Part shown: positions 1-7,961 of the stretch, piece after piece | How positions within the stretch are numbered: the stretch's first letter is position 1 | Layout: each line of letters starts with the position of its first letter | Assembly: GCA_039934475.1 (NCBI GenBank) | Contig: JBDTMC010000064.1 | Coordinates: forward strand, 1-23,800 | Length of the DNA stretch: 23,800 nt | Direction: 5' to 3' | Origin: JBDTMC01 sp039934475 | Lineage (GTDB): Bacteria > Acidobacteriota > Terriglobia > Bryobacterales > Bryobacteraceae | Made by a program: the position numbers and the translations under genes | Notes under the pieces: model-generated | The model's database searches: none | Told to the model about the DNA's origin: nothing | What the model saw: only the letters and a program-made list of their open reading frames with translations

Positions 1-2613
1 GGCGGCTTTGGCGGGCGGGGCGGTTTCGGTGGTCCGGGTGGCGGTGGCCCGATGGGTGGCGGGCGTCGGCCCGGTGGCTTCGGAGGACCGGGAGGGGCAC
101 GGCCGGAAGGCTTTGGGAACCGGCGCAACGCGGGGATGAACCAAGTGCACGGCGCGGCCTTTTTTACGATCCGCGATTCGGCTCTCGACGCCCGGCCCTA
201 TTCACTCACCGGCCAGACGGTGGATAAAGCCAGTTATACGCAACCGCGCTACGGCCTGACGCTGGGGGGGCCGCTCAAGATTCCGAAGTTGTTTCACAGC
301 GACAAGACGTTCTTCTTTCTGAACTGGACCGGCACTCGCAGCACGAGCCCTTTCAACGCGGTGGCCACCGTTCCTTCGGCGCTGGAACGCGGCGGCGATT
401 TCTCCCGTTCTGTTGCCAATGGTCCTGTCACCATTTACGATCCATTGACCGGTTCTCCGTTCCCGGGTAACGTCATTCCAGTCACCCGTATCGACCCCGC
501 CGCGCAGGGGTTGCTGAAATACTTCCCCAACGCCAATCAGAGCGGCCTTGTGCAGAACTACCAATATGTGACTTCGGTGCCGTCGAATAGTGACAACCTG
601 GGTGTACGGGTGAACCAGACTCTGACGAGCAAGGACCGGCTGGCGGGAGGGTTCAACTACCAACACCGGAGCGGAGAGCGCGCCCAAACCTTTGGCTATC
701 TTGACGACAGCGGCGGCAGTGGATACTCTCTCAACCTCACATGGACGCGCAACATCCGTGCCGGTCTGGTGAATACGGCGCGCGCCAGTCTGAATCGCAA
801 CACCAACAGCACGACGCCATTCTTTGCTTTCGGCGACAACGTCGCGGCACTGCTGGGAATCGCGGGAACGTCCACCTCTCCCATCAATTACGGACCTCCC
901 AACATCAGCTTCACCAACTTCGGCACACTCACGGATGCCAGCCCCGTCTCCCGGCATGATCAGACAGTTTCGGTAAACGACAGTCTGCTCATCGTCCATG
1001 GGAAGCATAACGTCACCGTCGGCGGCGAATACAAGAGGCAACAGATCAACAGCATCAGCGATACAAACGCGCGCGGCACCTTCGCGTTCTCCGGAATCGC
1101 GACCAGCGCCTTTGACGCCAACGGCCAGCCGCTGTCCGGGACGGGCTTCGATTTGGCCGACTTCCTGCTGGGCCGTCCGCAATCGAGTTCCATCCGCTTC
1201 GGCAACGCCGACACGTACTTCCGCGCGCCTGGGTATTCGGTGTTCGCCCAGGACGACTGGCGTGTGAAATCGAACCTCTCGCTGAGTCTCGGCCTGCGGT
1301 ATGAATTCCAGCCGCCGTTCCGCGAGAAATACAATCGGCTGGCGAACCTCGATATCGCGCCGGGTTTCCTCGGCGTGGCGTCTGTGCTTCCGGGCGGGAC
1401 CGGAGCGTATACGGGGGCCTTTCCCGCTTCCCTCATCGACTCCGATAGGAATAACATCGGACCGCGCCTCGGACTGGCGTGGAAGCCCTACCCGAAGAAA
1501 AGCCTGCAAGTGCGGGCAGGATATGGGCTTTATTACAACGGCTCAGTTTACAATCAGGACGCCTTCCGGCTTGCCCAGCAGCCGCCGTTTGCCGAAACGG
1601 GAACGGTCACTACCAGCCTCGCAAACGTGCTGACACTCGCTAACGGGTTCGCCGCTACGCCCAGCCAGCAGATCAAGAATACGTATGCGGTGGATCGGGG
1701 CTACCGCGTGGGGTACGCGCAAACGTGGTCCGCATCGGTGCAAACGGATCTGCCGCACTCCCTCATTATGGAGGTCGGCTATCTGGGGACGAAGGGTACC
1801 CGTCTTGACATCCAGCGCCTGCCGAATCGCGCTGCGCCCGGTTCCGTACTGACGGCGGAGGAACGGCGGCTGATCGGCGATGCGGTGGGTTTTACTTATG
1901 ACAGTTCCGTTGGCAACTCCATCTACCACGCGGGTCAGGTCCGAGTGACGCGCCGTTTTCGCCGGGGAGCGTCATTCAACACGCTCTACACCTATTCGAA
2001 ATCCATCGACAACGCTTCCACCATCGGCGGCGGTGGCGCGGTTGTGGTGCAGGACGACACCAATCTCGCCGCCGAGCGTGGGCTCTCCAGCTTCGATCAG
2101 CGGCACACGCTTACATCCAGCTTCATGATCACGTCTCCGGTCACCGACAAGGTCAACGGCTGGAAGGGGAGATTGCTGAAGGACTGGACGTTGAGTGGCG
2201 GCTTCACGGCCAACTCAGGCACGCCGCTGACGGCGAACGTTCTGGGAAACCAGTCGAATACGGCTGGCTCGGGTTCTGTCGGTAGCGGGCGCGCCGACGC
2301 CAGCGGCTTGCCGATTGATGGCGGGCGCTTCTTCGATCTGGCGGCTTTCACTCTGCCGCCTTCCGGCCGGTACGGGGACGCCGCTCGCAATACGATTCCC
2401 GGCCCATCGCTTTTCGCCATCAATCTGTCGTTCGGCCGATCGTTCAGCCTCGGCGAACGACGGCGCATTGAGTTTCGTGCCGACTCGACAAACACCACCA
2501 ACCTGGTGAGTTTCACCCGCCTGGGCACGACGGTGAACGCCTCAGACTACGGTTTACCCACCGCCGCATCGGGAATGCGCACGGTGACGTTGCAGGCGAG
2601 GTTCCGATTCTAA
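1..2613 (+). CDS. TonB-dependent receptor, Oar-like (5' end outside the window)
   Basis: This is an outer-membrane beta-barrel receptor of the large Oar/carboxypeptidase-regulatory type common in Acidobacteria. The frame is open from base 1, so the N-terminus (signal peptide, regulatory domain, start of the plug) lies upstream. An ATG at 52 is probably internal, because the Gly-rich stretch starts before it. The first 45 or so residues are an unusual Gly/Arg/Pro-rich segment. After it come family-typical phrases: LGGPLKIPKLF, KTFFFLNWTGTR, GDFS, IYDPLTGSPFPGN and IP..RIDPAAQGLLKYFPN. The middle shows alternating barrel strands (SVFAQDDWRV, LSLSLGLRYEFQPPF, VGYLGTKGTRLDIQR, LYTYSKSIDNAS). The protein ends in VTLQARFRF, a normal C-terminal barrel strand with terminal Phe. 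It is probably TonB-energised; the substrate cannot be told, though relatives are linked to peptides or polysaccharide products. The stop overlaps the next gene's ATG. Confidence 0.9.
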   Translation, partial: GGFGGRGGFGGPGGGGPMGGGRRPGGFGGPGGARPEGFGNRRNAGMNQVHGAAFFTIRDSALDARPYSLTGQTVDKASYTQPRYGLTLGGPLKIPKLFHSDKTFFFLNWTGTRSTSPFNAVATVPSALERGGDFSRSVANGPVTIYDPLTGSPFPGNVIPVTRIDPAAQGLLKYFPNANQSGLVQNYQYVTSVPSNSDNLGVRVNQTLTSKDRLAGGFNYQHRSGERAQTFGYLDDSGGSGYSLNLTWTRNIRAGLVNTARASLNRNTNSTTPFFAFGDNVAALLGIAGTSTSPINYGPPNISFTNFGTLTDASPVSRHDQTVSVNDSLLIVHGKHNVTVGGEYKRQQINSISDTNARGTFAFSGIATSAFDANGQPLSGTGFDLADFLLGRPQSSSIRFGNADTYFRAPGYSVFAQDDWRVKSNLSLSLGLRYEFQPPFREKYNRLANLDIAPGFLGVASVLPGGTGAYTGAFPASLIDSDRNNIGPRLGLAWKPYPKKSLQVRAGYGLYYNGSVYNQDAFRLAQQPPFAETGTVTTSLANVLTLANGFAATPSQQIKNTYAVDRGYRVGYAQTWSASVQTDLPHSLIMEVGYLGTKGTRLDIQRLPNRAAPGSVLTAEERRLIGDAVGFTYDSSVGNSIYHAGQVRVTRRFRRGASFNTLYTYSKSIDNASTIGGGGAVVVQDDTNLAAERGLSSFDQRHTLTSSFMITSPVTDKVNGWKGRLLKDWTLSGGFTANSGTPLTANVLGNQSNTAGSGSVGSGRADASGLPIDGGRFFDLAAFTLPPSGRYGDAARNTIPGPSLFAINLSFGRSFSLGERRRIEFRADSTNTTNLVSFTRLGTTVNASDYGLPTAASGMRTVTLQARFRF

Positions 2614-4694
2614 TGCGAACACTTCTGATCGCCCTCTTGGCCCCCGCTTTGCTCAGCGCGCAAAAGGACCAGACCGCCACCTTTCAGGTTTCCAGCCGCC
2701 TCGTCATCGTAAACGTGGGCGTTCGCGACAAATCGGGTAAGGTAGTGGACAATCTCAAGGCGGAAGACTTCACTTTGCTCGAGGACGGCAAGGCGCAGAA
2801 GATCGGTGTTTTCGAGTTTCAGCGGATCAGCGGTTCCGCGCCACAGCCCGCCCTTGTGACGCCAACCGGAACCCCAGCCGTGGCTCGCGTCACCGCGATC
2901 ACACCGTCGAAAGAAGGCCAGATTCGCTATAAGGATCGCCGCCTGCTGGTGCTGTTCTTCGATCTTTCATCGATGCAGCCCGCCGAACAGATCCGCGCGC
3001 AGAAGTCCGCTCTCGAATTTCTCGATCACAATCTCACCGAAGCGGATCTCGTCTCGATTATGGTTTTCAGCACCAGGCTGAAGGTGCTGCAGGACTTCAC
3101 TTCCGACCGCGAGACACTGCGGGAGATCGTGAAGAAGAATCTGCAAATCGGGACTGGCGCGGACGATCCGGGCACTACGGTTTCCGATGACACGGGCGAC
3201 GACAATAGCTTTCAGGCCGATGAGACCGAGTTCAATATTTTCAATACCGACCGCAAACTGACGGCTCTGGAAGACGCCGCGCGGATGTTGGCTTCGTTGC
3301 CGGAGAAGAAAGCGTTGGTTTATTTCTCGAGCGGCATCAGCAAGACCGGGACGGAGAATCAGTCGCAACTGCGGGCCACCGTCAACGCCGCCGTGAGGGC
3401 CAACATCTCGTTCTATCCGGTGGACGCGCGCGGGCTAGTCGCCACTGCGCCGGCGGGCGATGCGACGCAGGGTGCGCGAAGCGGCCGTGGACTGTTCACC
3501 GGAGGTACCCAACGGGACGCGCGGGCCAGCTTTGAGGATCAGCAGGAGACGCTCACCAGCCTGGCCGCCGATACGGGCGGGAAAGCCTTCATGGATAGCA
3601 ACGATCTTGCGCTGGGCATTACGAAGGCGCAGGAGGACATCGGCAGCTACTACATACTTGGCTACTACACGTCGAATCCGGCTGAGGATGGACGCTTCCG
3701 GCGGGTACAGGTGAAGCTGAACCCCGCGGTGCAAGCGAAGTTGGACTATCGCTCCGGCTACTTCGCGCCGAAGCAATTTAACAAGTTCAACTCCAGCGAT
3801 AAGGAGAAGCAGTTGGAAGACGCGCTTCTGCTGGGCGATCCAATTACGGACCTGCCGCTCGCTGTGGAAGTGAATTACTTTCGGTTGGCCAAAGGCACTT
3901 ACTTTGTGCCCATCGCGGTTAAAATCCCAGGTTCCGAGCTGGATTTGGTGAAGCGCCGTGGCGCCGATTCCGCGGAACTCGACTTCATTGGGCAGGTGCG
4001 GGATGTGAAGGGCAAGCTGGCTGGGGTGGTGCGCGACAACATTCGCATCACGTTGAAAGGCGAGGCGGCGGGGCAGATTGTCCGCCGGGCCATACTCTAC
4101 GACAGCGGGTTCACACTGGCGCCGGGAGCGTACAAGCTGAAATTCCTGGCGCGCGAGAACACGACCGGCAAGATGGGGACATTCGAGACAGGCTTCACCA
4201 TCCCCGATGTGAATACGGAAGACAAGACGCTGCGCACCAGCTCCGTGGTCTGGTCGAATCAGCGCGAGGCGCTGACGGACGCCGTCGGAGCCGCGGAGAA
4301 GAACAAGAAGTTGATGGCAGCCAATCCCCTGGTCAGGGACGACCGGAAGTTGCTGCCCAGCATTACTCGTACGTTTCGCAAAGACCAGAATTTGTACGTC
4401 TATCTTGAGGTCTACGATTCGGTGGCGAATCCCGCTAACCAGATGCCCGGAGTAAGCGCCAGTCTCAGTTTTTATCGGGGCAACGCGAAGGCATTCCAGA
4501 CCGAGGCCATCCGCGTCACCCAGCCATTGGCGAAGCGTAATCACGCTCTGCCGCTGGAGTTTCAAGTGCCGCTGGAGAATCTGCCGCCCGGCAATTATAC
4601 CTGCCAGGTGAACGTGATCGACGAGTTTGGCAAGAAGTTCGCCTTCCCGCGGGCGCGGGTGGCCTTGCTGGCGGACCAGGCCGCGGCCCGCTAA
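2613..4694 (+). CDS. secreted VWFA-related domain protein
   Basis: A 693-residue exported protein with a signal peptide at about 1-16 (LLIALLAPALLSAQ). An Ig-like N-terminal part (about 22-72: VSSRLVIVNVGVRDKSGK, then LKAEDFTLLEDGK) is followed by a von Willebrand A domain (about 108-345). The region after it contains YYILGYYTSN and LDYRSGYFAP. This order is typical of the VWFA-related family (TIGR03436) of Acidobacteria. The MIDAS position reads DLSSM (117-121), so the usual last Ser of DxSxS is Met and metal binding may be altered. Residues about 390-690 form a beta-rich tail that I do not recognise. The ATG overlaps the receptor stop (TAATG), so the pair is probably translationally coupled. 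A role in surface protein-protein contact is inference. Confidence 0.88.
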   Translation: MRTLLIALLAPALLSAQKDQTATFQVSSRLVIVNVGVRDKSGKVVDNLKAEDFTLLEDGKAQKIGVFEFQRISGSAPQPALVTPTGTPAVARVTAITPSKEGQIRYKDRRLLVLFFDLSSMQPAEQIRAQKSALEFLDHNLTEADLVSIMVFSTRLKVLQDFTSDRETLREIVKKNLQIGTGADDPGTTVSDDTGDDNSFQADETEFNIFNTDRKLTALEDAARMLASLPEKKALVYFSSGISKTGTENQSQLRATVNAAVRANISFYPVDARGLVATAPAGDATQGARSGRGLFTGGTQRDARASFEDQQETLTSLAADTGGKAFMDSNDLALGITKAQEDIGSYYILGYYTSNPAEDGRFRRVQVKLNPAVQAKLDYRSGYFAPKQFNKFNSSDKEKQLEDALLLGDPITDLPLAVEVNYFRLAKGTYFVPIAVKIPGSELDLVKRRGADSAELDFIGQVRDVKGKLAGVVRDNIRITLKGEAAGQIVRRAILYDSGFTLAPGAYKLKFLARENTTGKMGTFETGFTIPDVNTEDKTLRTSSVVWSNQREALTDAVGAAEKNKKLMAANPLVRDDRKLLPSITRTFRKDQNLYVYLEVYDSVANPANQMPGVSASLSFYRGNAKAFQTEAIRVTQPLAKRNHALPLEFQVPLENLPPGNYTCQVNVIDEFGKKFAFPRARVALLADQAAAR

Positions 4695-4700
4695 AAGCGC

Positions 4701-5161
4701 CTACTTCAATTGAAAGACGGTCCCGAAGCCGACCGTGCCGCCGTTACTGGTTGTCCCGTACAGGGCACCGCCAGACGCGATCAGACCCGCGGAGGGATTT
4801 GGCCCATCGGGACCGGTGAACCCATACAGGACGTTGAGATTCCAGGCGCCGCTTGCGCCAGGGCTGAGAGCGAAGACGTTGCCGGCTCCGGCGACACCGC
4901 CGCCACTGGTGGTTCCGATGAGCGCTTCCTTGCCGGTGAGCAGCAAATCGCTGAACGGTTGGACGTCGTCGATTCCTCCCGTGAAGGGCCGCCAACGAAG
5001 GTGGTTCCGTCGAGGACGCCGGAGGCGTCAGGGACGAGGGCGGATTGCGGGTTAACCCCGTCGTTGCCGCCAAGGATGCTGTAGATTGTGGTTACGGGTG
5101 GGGACGCGACGTCTGTACGGTTTTTACTCCTCGCATAGCGGAACGAAGTCTCGCACGTCAT
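4701..5161 (-). pseudogene. frameshifted remnant of a Gloeo_Verruco-repeat protein
   Basis: Two minus-strand frames carry adjacent pieces of one repeat protein. The upstream frame, read from about 5100, gives TIYSILGGNDGVNPQSALV and then SGVLDGTTFVGG. The downstream frame continues as PFTGGIDDVQPFSDLLLTG, then VLYGFTGPDGPNPSAGLI and GALYGTTSNGG, and ends GTVFQLK. The switch is near 4983-4992, which suggests a single-base indel. The LYGTT..GG..GTVF pattern is that of TIGR03803 (choice-of-anchor tandem repeat GloVer-containing proteins), which are usually secreted and several hundred residues long. No signal peptide precedes the fragment, so its 5' part is missing too. It converges on the VWFA gene with only six bases between stops and fills the only gene-poor stretch of the window (4695-5175). 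Confidence 0.7.
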
Positions 5162-5175
5162 AATAAAGACATCCC

Positions 5176-6753
5176 ATGATGGCGGAGGAAACTCCGGGGA
5201 AGATGGTACCTTTGGGCGATTCGGGAACGCTGAAAGACTTCATTCGACGGGCACGCGGCCGGCTGATCGCAAATCAGGTCTACGAACAGGTGATCCTTGC
5301 CCTTGCGGCGGGGTTTGGCGGGCTGATCCTGCTGCTGTTGCTTGGAACGCAGATCATGGATTGGTACTGGCCGGTGTTGCTCGCCACGGCCGCTCTCGGG
5401 TTCGGAATTTACCGGCTGCGGGGACGTATTGCGTCGAGCTATGAAACGGCGCAGCGTGTGGACGCGCGACTGGAGTTGAAGGACACTCTTTCCACGGCGC
5501 TGTTTTTCGATTTGCATCCGGAAGCCGGTAACAGCCCGCCCGAAGTAAAGCAACTTCAGCTTGAGCACGCCGAACGGTTGGCCGCTACACTCGATCCTGC
5601 GGATGCCATCTCCTGGAAGACACCGCGTTCTTCCTACGCGGCCGCGGCACTCGCGCTGGTGGCATTCGGGATGATTGGAGTGCGCTACGGCATCAATCAC
5701 AACCTGGAACTGCAGAAACCGATCGCGAAGTTCTCATTCGACACGTTCCAGCCGGGCGAGGAAGTGGCGAAAGCGAAGCAGCGGGATCAGGAACGTAAAC
5801 TCGACCAGCAGTTCCAGCAGATTGGTCTTGCCCTGGACGATGAGGCGAACAAGCCGCGCCAATTCGAAAAGCCGAACGAAACTATTCAGCAATCACCGGA
5901 CGGCGAAAAGGGTACGGAAACCAAAGTCAGCACGGAGAAGCGCACGGAACGAGGCGATTCGGGCGGGGATCAAAAAGGACAAGACGAAGAAAAAGGGAGT
6001 GAGTCGAGCGACGCCAAGCAGCAGGCTTCGAACGGCAACGACGAGAACTCTACCGGCGACCAACCCGGTCAGAAAGCCGACAAGCAAGAGAGCGGCCAGC
6101 CGCAGTCCCAGGCGAATCAGAACGAGAACAGCAGCCTGATGGAGAAGATGCGGAACGCCATGGCCAATATGCTGTCGAAGATGAAGATGCAGCCTCAGAC
6201 GGGGCAAGGGCAGCAGACGGCTTCCACGAGCAAAGGGAGCCTGCAGAACGGCCAGCAGCAGCGCCAGGACGACCGTGGGAAACCGCAGTCGGAAGGCCAG
6301 CAGGGGAAACAGCAAGGCCAGCCATCCTCGCAGGCCAAGGGTAGCCAGGAAGGACAGGGCGAGCAACAGGCGCAGCCGGGCGAGGGTCAACAGGGATCGC
6401 AATCTTCCGACAAGCCGTCGTCCCAGGATTCCAAGACCGGCATGGGCAAGTCCGATGGAAATAAGGATGTGAAGTTGGCCGAGCAGTTGAAGGCGATGGG
6501 GCAGATCTCTGAGATTATCGGCAAGCGGTCACAATCGCTGACCGGAGAGATGATGGTGGAAGTGCCTAGCGGGAAGCAGCAGTTGAAGACGGCCTATACG
6601 CAGCGCAATGCCACTCATGCTGAATCCGGGGGCGAGATTCATCGCGACGAAGTGCCGCTGGCGTTACAGCAGTATGTGCAGCAGTATTTCGAAGAGATTC
6701 GCAAGACGCCGGCGGCGCCGAAAGGTGCGAAACCGGTAGGCGCCGCGAATTAG
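5176..6753 (+). CDS. membrane-anchored protein with Q/S/G-rich tail, function unknown
   Basis: A 525-residue protein that I cannot assign. Predicted membrane segments lie at about 38-58, 63-80 and 153-171. Between the second and third is RIASSYETAQRVDARLELKD followed by TLSTALFF, which recalls the N-terminal part of DUF4175-like proteins; this resemblance is weak. Residues about 190-235 are charged and helical (KQRDQERKLDQQFQQIG). Residues about 235-430 are low-complexity Gln/Ser/Gly/Glu/Lys, interrupted by a Met-rich amphipathic helix (about 322-340, MEKMRNAMANMLSKMKM). The C-terminus is ordered again, with VPLALQQYVQQYFEEIRK. An in-frame stop at 5164 leaves ATG 5176 (or 5179) as the earliest start; no clear ribosome site precedes it. 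The protein probably sits in the inner membrane with a disordered soluble tail. Confidence 0.8.
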   Translation: MMAEETPGKMVPLGDSGTLKDFIRRARGRLIANQVYEQVILALAAGFGGLILLLLLGTQIMDWYWPVLLATAALGFGIYRLRGRIASSYETAQRVDARLELKDTLSTALFFDLHPEAGNSPPEVKQLQLEHAERLAATLDPADAISWKTPRSSYAAAALALVAFGMIGVRYGINHNLELQKPIAKFSFDTFQPGEEVAKAKQRDQERKLDQQFQQIGLALDDEANKPRQFEKPNETIQQSPDGEKGTETKVSTEKRTERGDSGGDQKGQDEEKGSESSDAKQQASNGNDENSTGDQPGQKADKQESGQPQSQANQNENSSLMEKMRNAMANMLSKMKMQPQTGQGQQTASTSKGSLQNGQQQRQDDRGKPQSEGQQGKQQGQPSSQAKGSQEGQGEQQAQPGEGQQGSQSSDKPSSQDSKTGMGKSDGNKDVKLAEQLKAMGQISEIIGKRSQSLTGEMMVEVPSGKQQLKTAYTQRNATHAESGGEIHRDEVPLALQQYVQQYFEEIRKTPAAPKGAKPVGAAN

Positions 6754-6771
6754 CATGATTTAGCGGTAAGA

Positions 6772-6850
6772 ACCCACTCCCTAACGGTCGGGGCTCGGTT
6801 AGTCGGGGGGCGGTTGGGGAGTCGGGGAGTAGTGGGGGAGTCGGTGGGCG
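6772..6850. repeat. G-rich convergent intergenic element with G-quadruplex potential
   Basis: The spacer between two convergent genes holds six plus-strand G-runs: 6790-6793, 6805-6810, 6816-6819, 6824-6827, 6834-6838 and 6846-6848. The middle four are separated by loops of five, four and six bases and satisfy the usual intramolecular G-quadruplex pattern. The unit GTCGGGG or AGTCGG recurs several times. The left part (CCACTCCCTAACGGTCGGGG) resembles a dispersed intergenic repeat I associate from memory with Solibacter-like and planctomycete genomes; no second copy is visible in this window. It could help end transcription from both sides. Confidence 0.5.
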
Positions 6851-6881
6851 GTTACCTGCCGCCATCATAAGGGATCGCTCG

Positions 6882-7931
6882 CTACTTTTTCTCGTTCAGA
6901 GCAGGAACCAGGCTTTGCGAAAAGTAGTTCGCTACTTTCGCGTCGTTCCTTACGACTTCCAGGTAAGCGGCCTTCAGCAACTGGTCTTTGCGATTGATCA
7001 ACTGTTCCCGGATGCGCTGCTGCACATTGGGATCGTTGAGATCGCGCTGTCCGGCCGGTTCCTTCGAAATCAGCTTTAGGATGCGGTAGCCTTCGTTGGT
7101 CTTAATGGGCCGTGACGTCTGGTTGGGCGACATCGACATCACCAGCTTCCTCAAATCCGCGTTTGCTTTTTCCAACGCCGATTCGGGGATGAAGCCCAAA
7201 TCGCCGCCATTCGAAGACGTGCTCGGGTCCTCGGAATAGTTCTGAGCGAGCATGGCAAAATCCTCGCCCTGCTGGATGCGGTTGGCAAGCATCGAAATTT
7301 TCTTCGCCGCCTGGTCGTCATTCTGCGCCTTGTCGTTCTTCAGATTGTGAACGTTGGTGTCGGCCGTGGCAGTCACCAGGATCTGGGCGAGGTGCACTTG
7401 CGGCTCAGCGAGGTTAAACGCCGATTTGTTGGCGTTGTAGAAATCGGTGATGTCCTTGTCGGTGATGGTGATGCCGGAGGTGATCTCTTTGTTCATCAAC
7501 TTCTGGATACTAAGGTCGCGCCGCAGCTGCGCCTTCAGATCGTCGACGGTCATCTTGCGCGCATCCAGTTGCTTCTGGAACTCCTCCTGCGTATAGGGGG
7601 CCTTCATCTCATTGAACTTGGCGTCTACGTCGGAGTCGGTTGCCATCAATCCCACCTTCTCGGCGCGCTGCAGCATGATTTCGCTGTCGATCAAGATGCG
7701 CAGGATCTCCAGCTTCTGACTCTGCATCTGGTCGTCACTGGGCCGCTCCGGCTGGGAATAAAACTGTAACTTGTACTGCTTGTCCAACTCGGAGTAAGGG
7801 ATAGCGCGGTTGTTGACCATGGCCGCGACATTGGCGGGCGCCGCCGTCTTGCACGAGGTTGACATCATCGCCACACCGGCGGCGGAGGCAAGCAGCAGAC
7901 AAGAAACACGATTCATCAGGGTTGTTCTCAT
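6882..7931 (-). CDS. PpiC/SurA-like peptidyl-prolyl isomerase lipoprotein
   Basis: A periplasmic foldase/chaperone of the SurA/PrsA kind. The N-terminus MRTTLMNR plus a hydrophobic stretch ends in MSTSC, a permissive lipobox with Cys27. The SurA-like helical N-domain spans about 32-165 (NNRAIPYSELDKQYK, LIDSEIMLQRAEK). A parvulin domain follows at about 175-290 (VHLAQILV, FAMLAQNYSEDPS, NGGDLGFIP, GYRILKLISK). A C-terminal helix closes the 349-residue protein. ATG 7931 is chosen because the signal peptide fits; a TTG at 7955 and an ATG at 7916 are alternatives. The gene follows fabD on the same strand, with about 30 bases between (or six if the TTG is used), so the two are probably co-transcribed. 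It should assist outer-membrane or secreted protein folding. Confidence 0.9.
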   Translation of the reverse strand: MRTTLMNRVSCLLLASAAGVAMMSTSCKTAAPANVAAMVNNRAIPYSELDKQYKLQFYSQPERPSDDQMQSQKLEILRILIDSEIMLQRAEKVGLMATDSDVDAKFNEMKAPYTQEEFQKQLDARKMTVDDLKAQLRRDLSIQKLMNKEITSGITITDKDITDFYNANKSAFNLAEPQVHLAQILVTATADTNVHNLKNDKAQNDDQAAKKISMLANRIQQGEDFAMLAQNYSEDPSTSSNGGDLGFIPESALEKANADLRKLVMSMSPNQTSRPIKTNEGYRILKLISKEPAGQRDLNDPNVQQRIREQLINRKDQLLKAAYLEVVRNDAKVANYFSQSLVPALNEKK

Positions 7932-7961
7932 TGTAGCGGAAGCAGTTGCTGGCAAAACGCC

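Noticed and set aside
202..1509. 435-residue minus-strand open frame inside the receptor gene
   Set aside because: It is antisense to a well-supported receptor, has no family motif, and is explained by GC-rich third positions.
3435..4565. 376-residue minus-strand open frame inside the VWFA gene
   Set aside because: The opposite strand carries clear VWFA family sequence over the whole span; this frame shows no domain.
4710..5084. 124-residue plus-strand frame in the gene-poor stretch
   Set aside because: The minus strand there encodes recognisable Gloeo_Verruco repeats, so this is the antisense shadow of the remnant.
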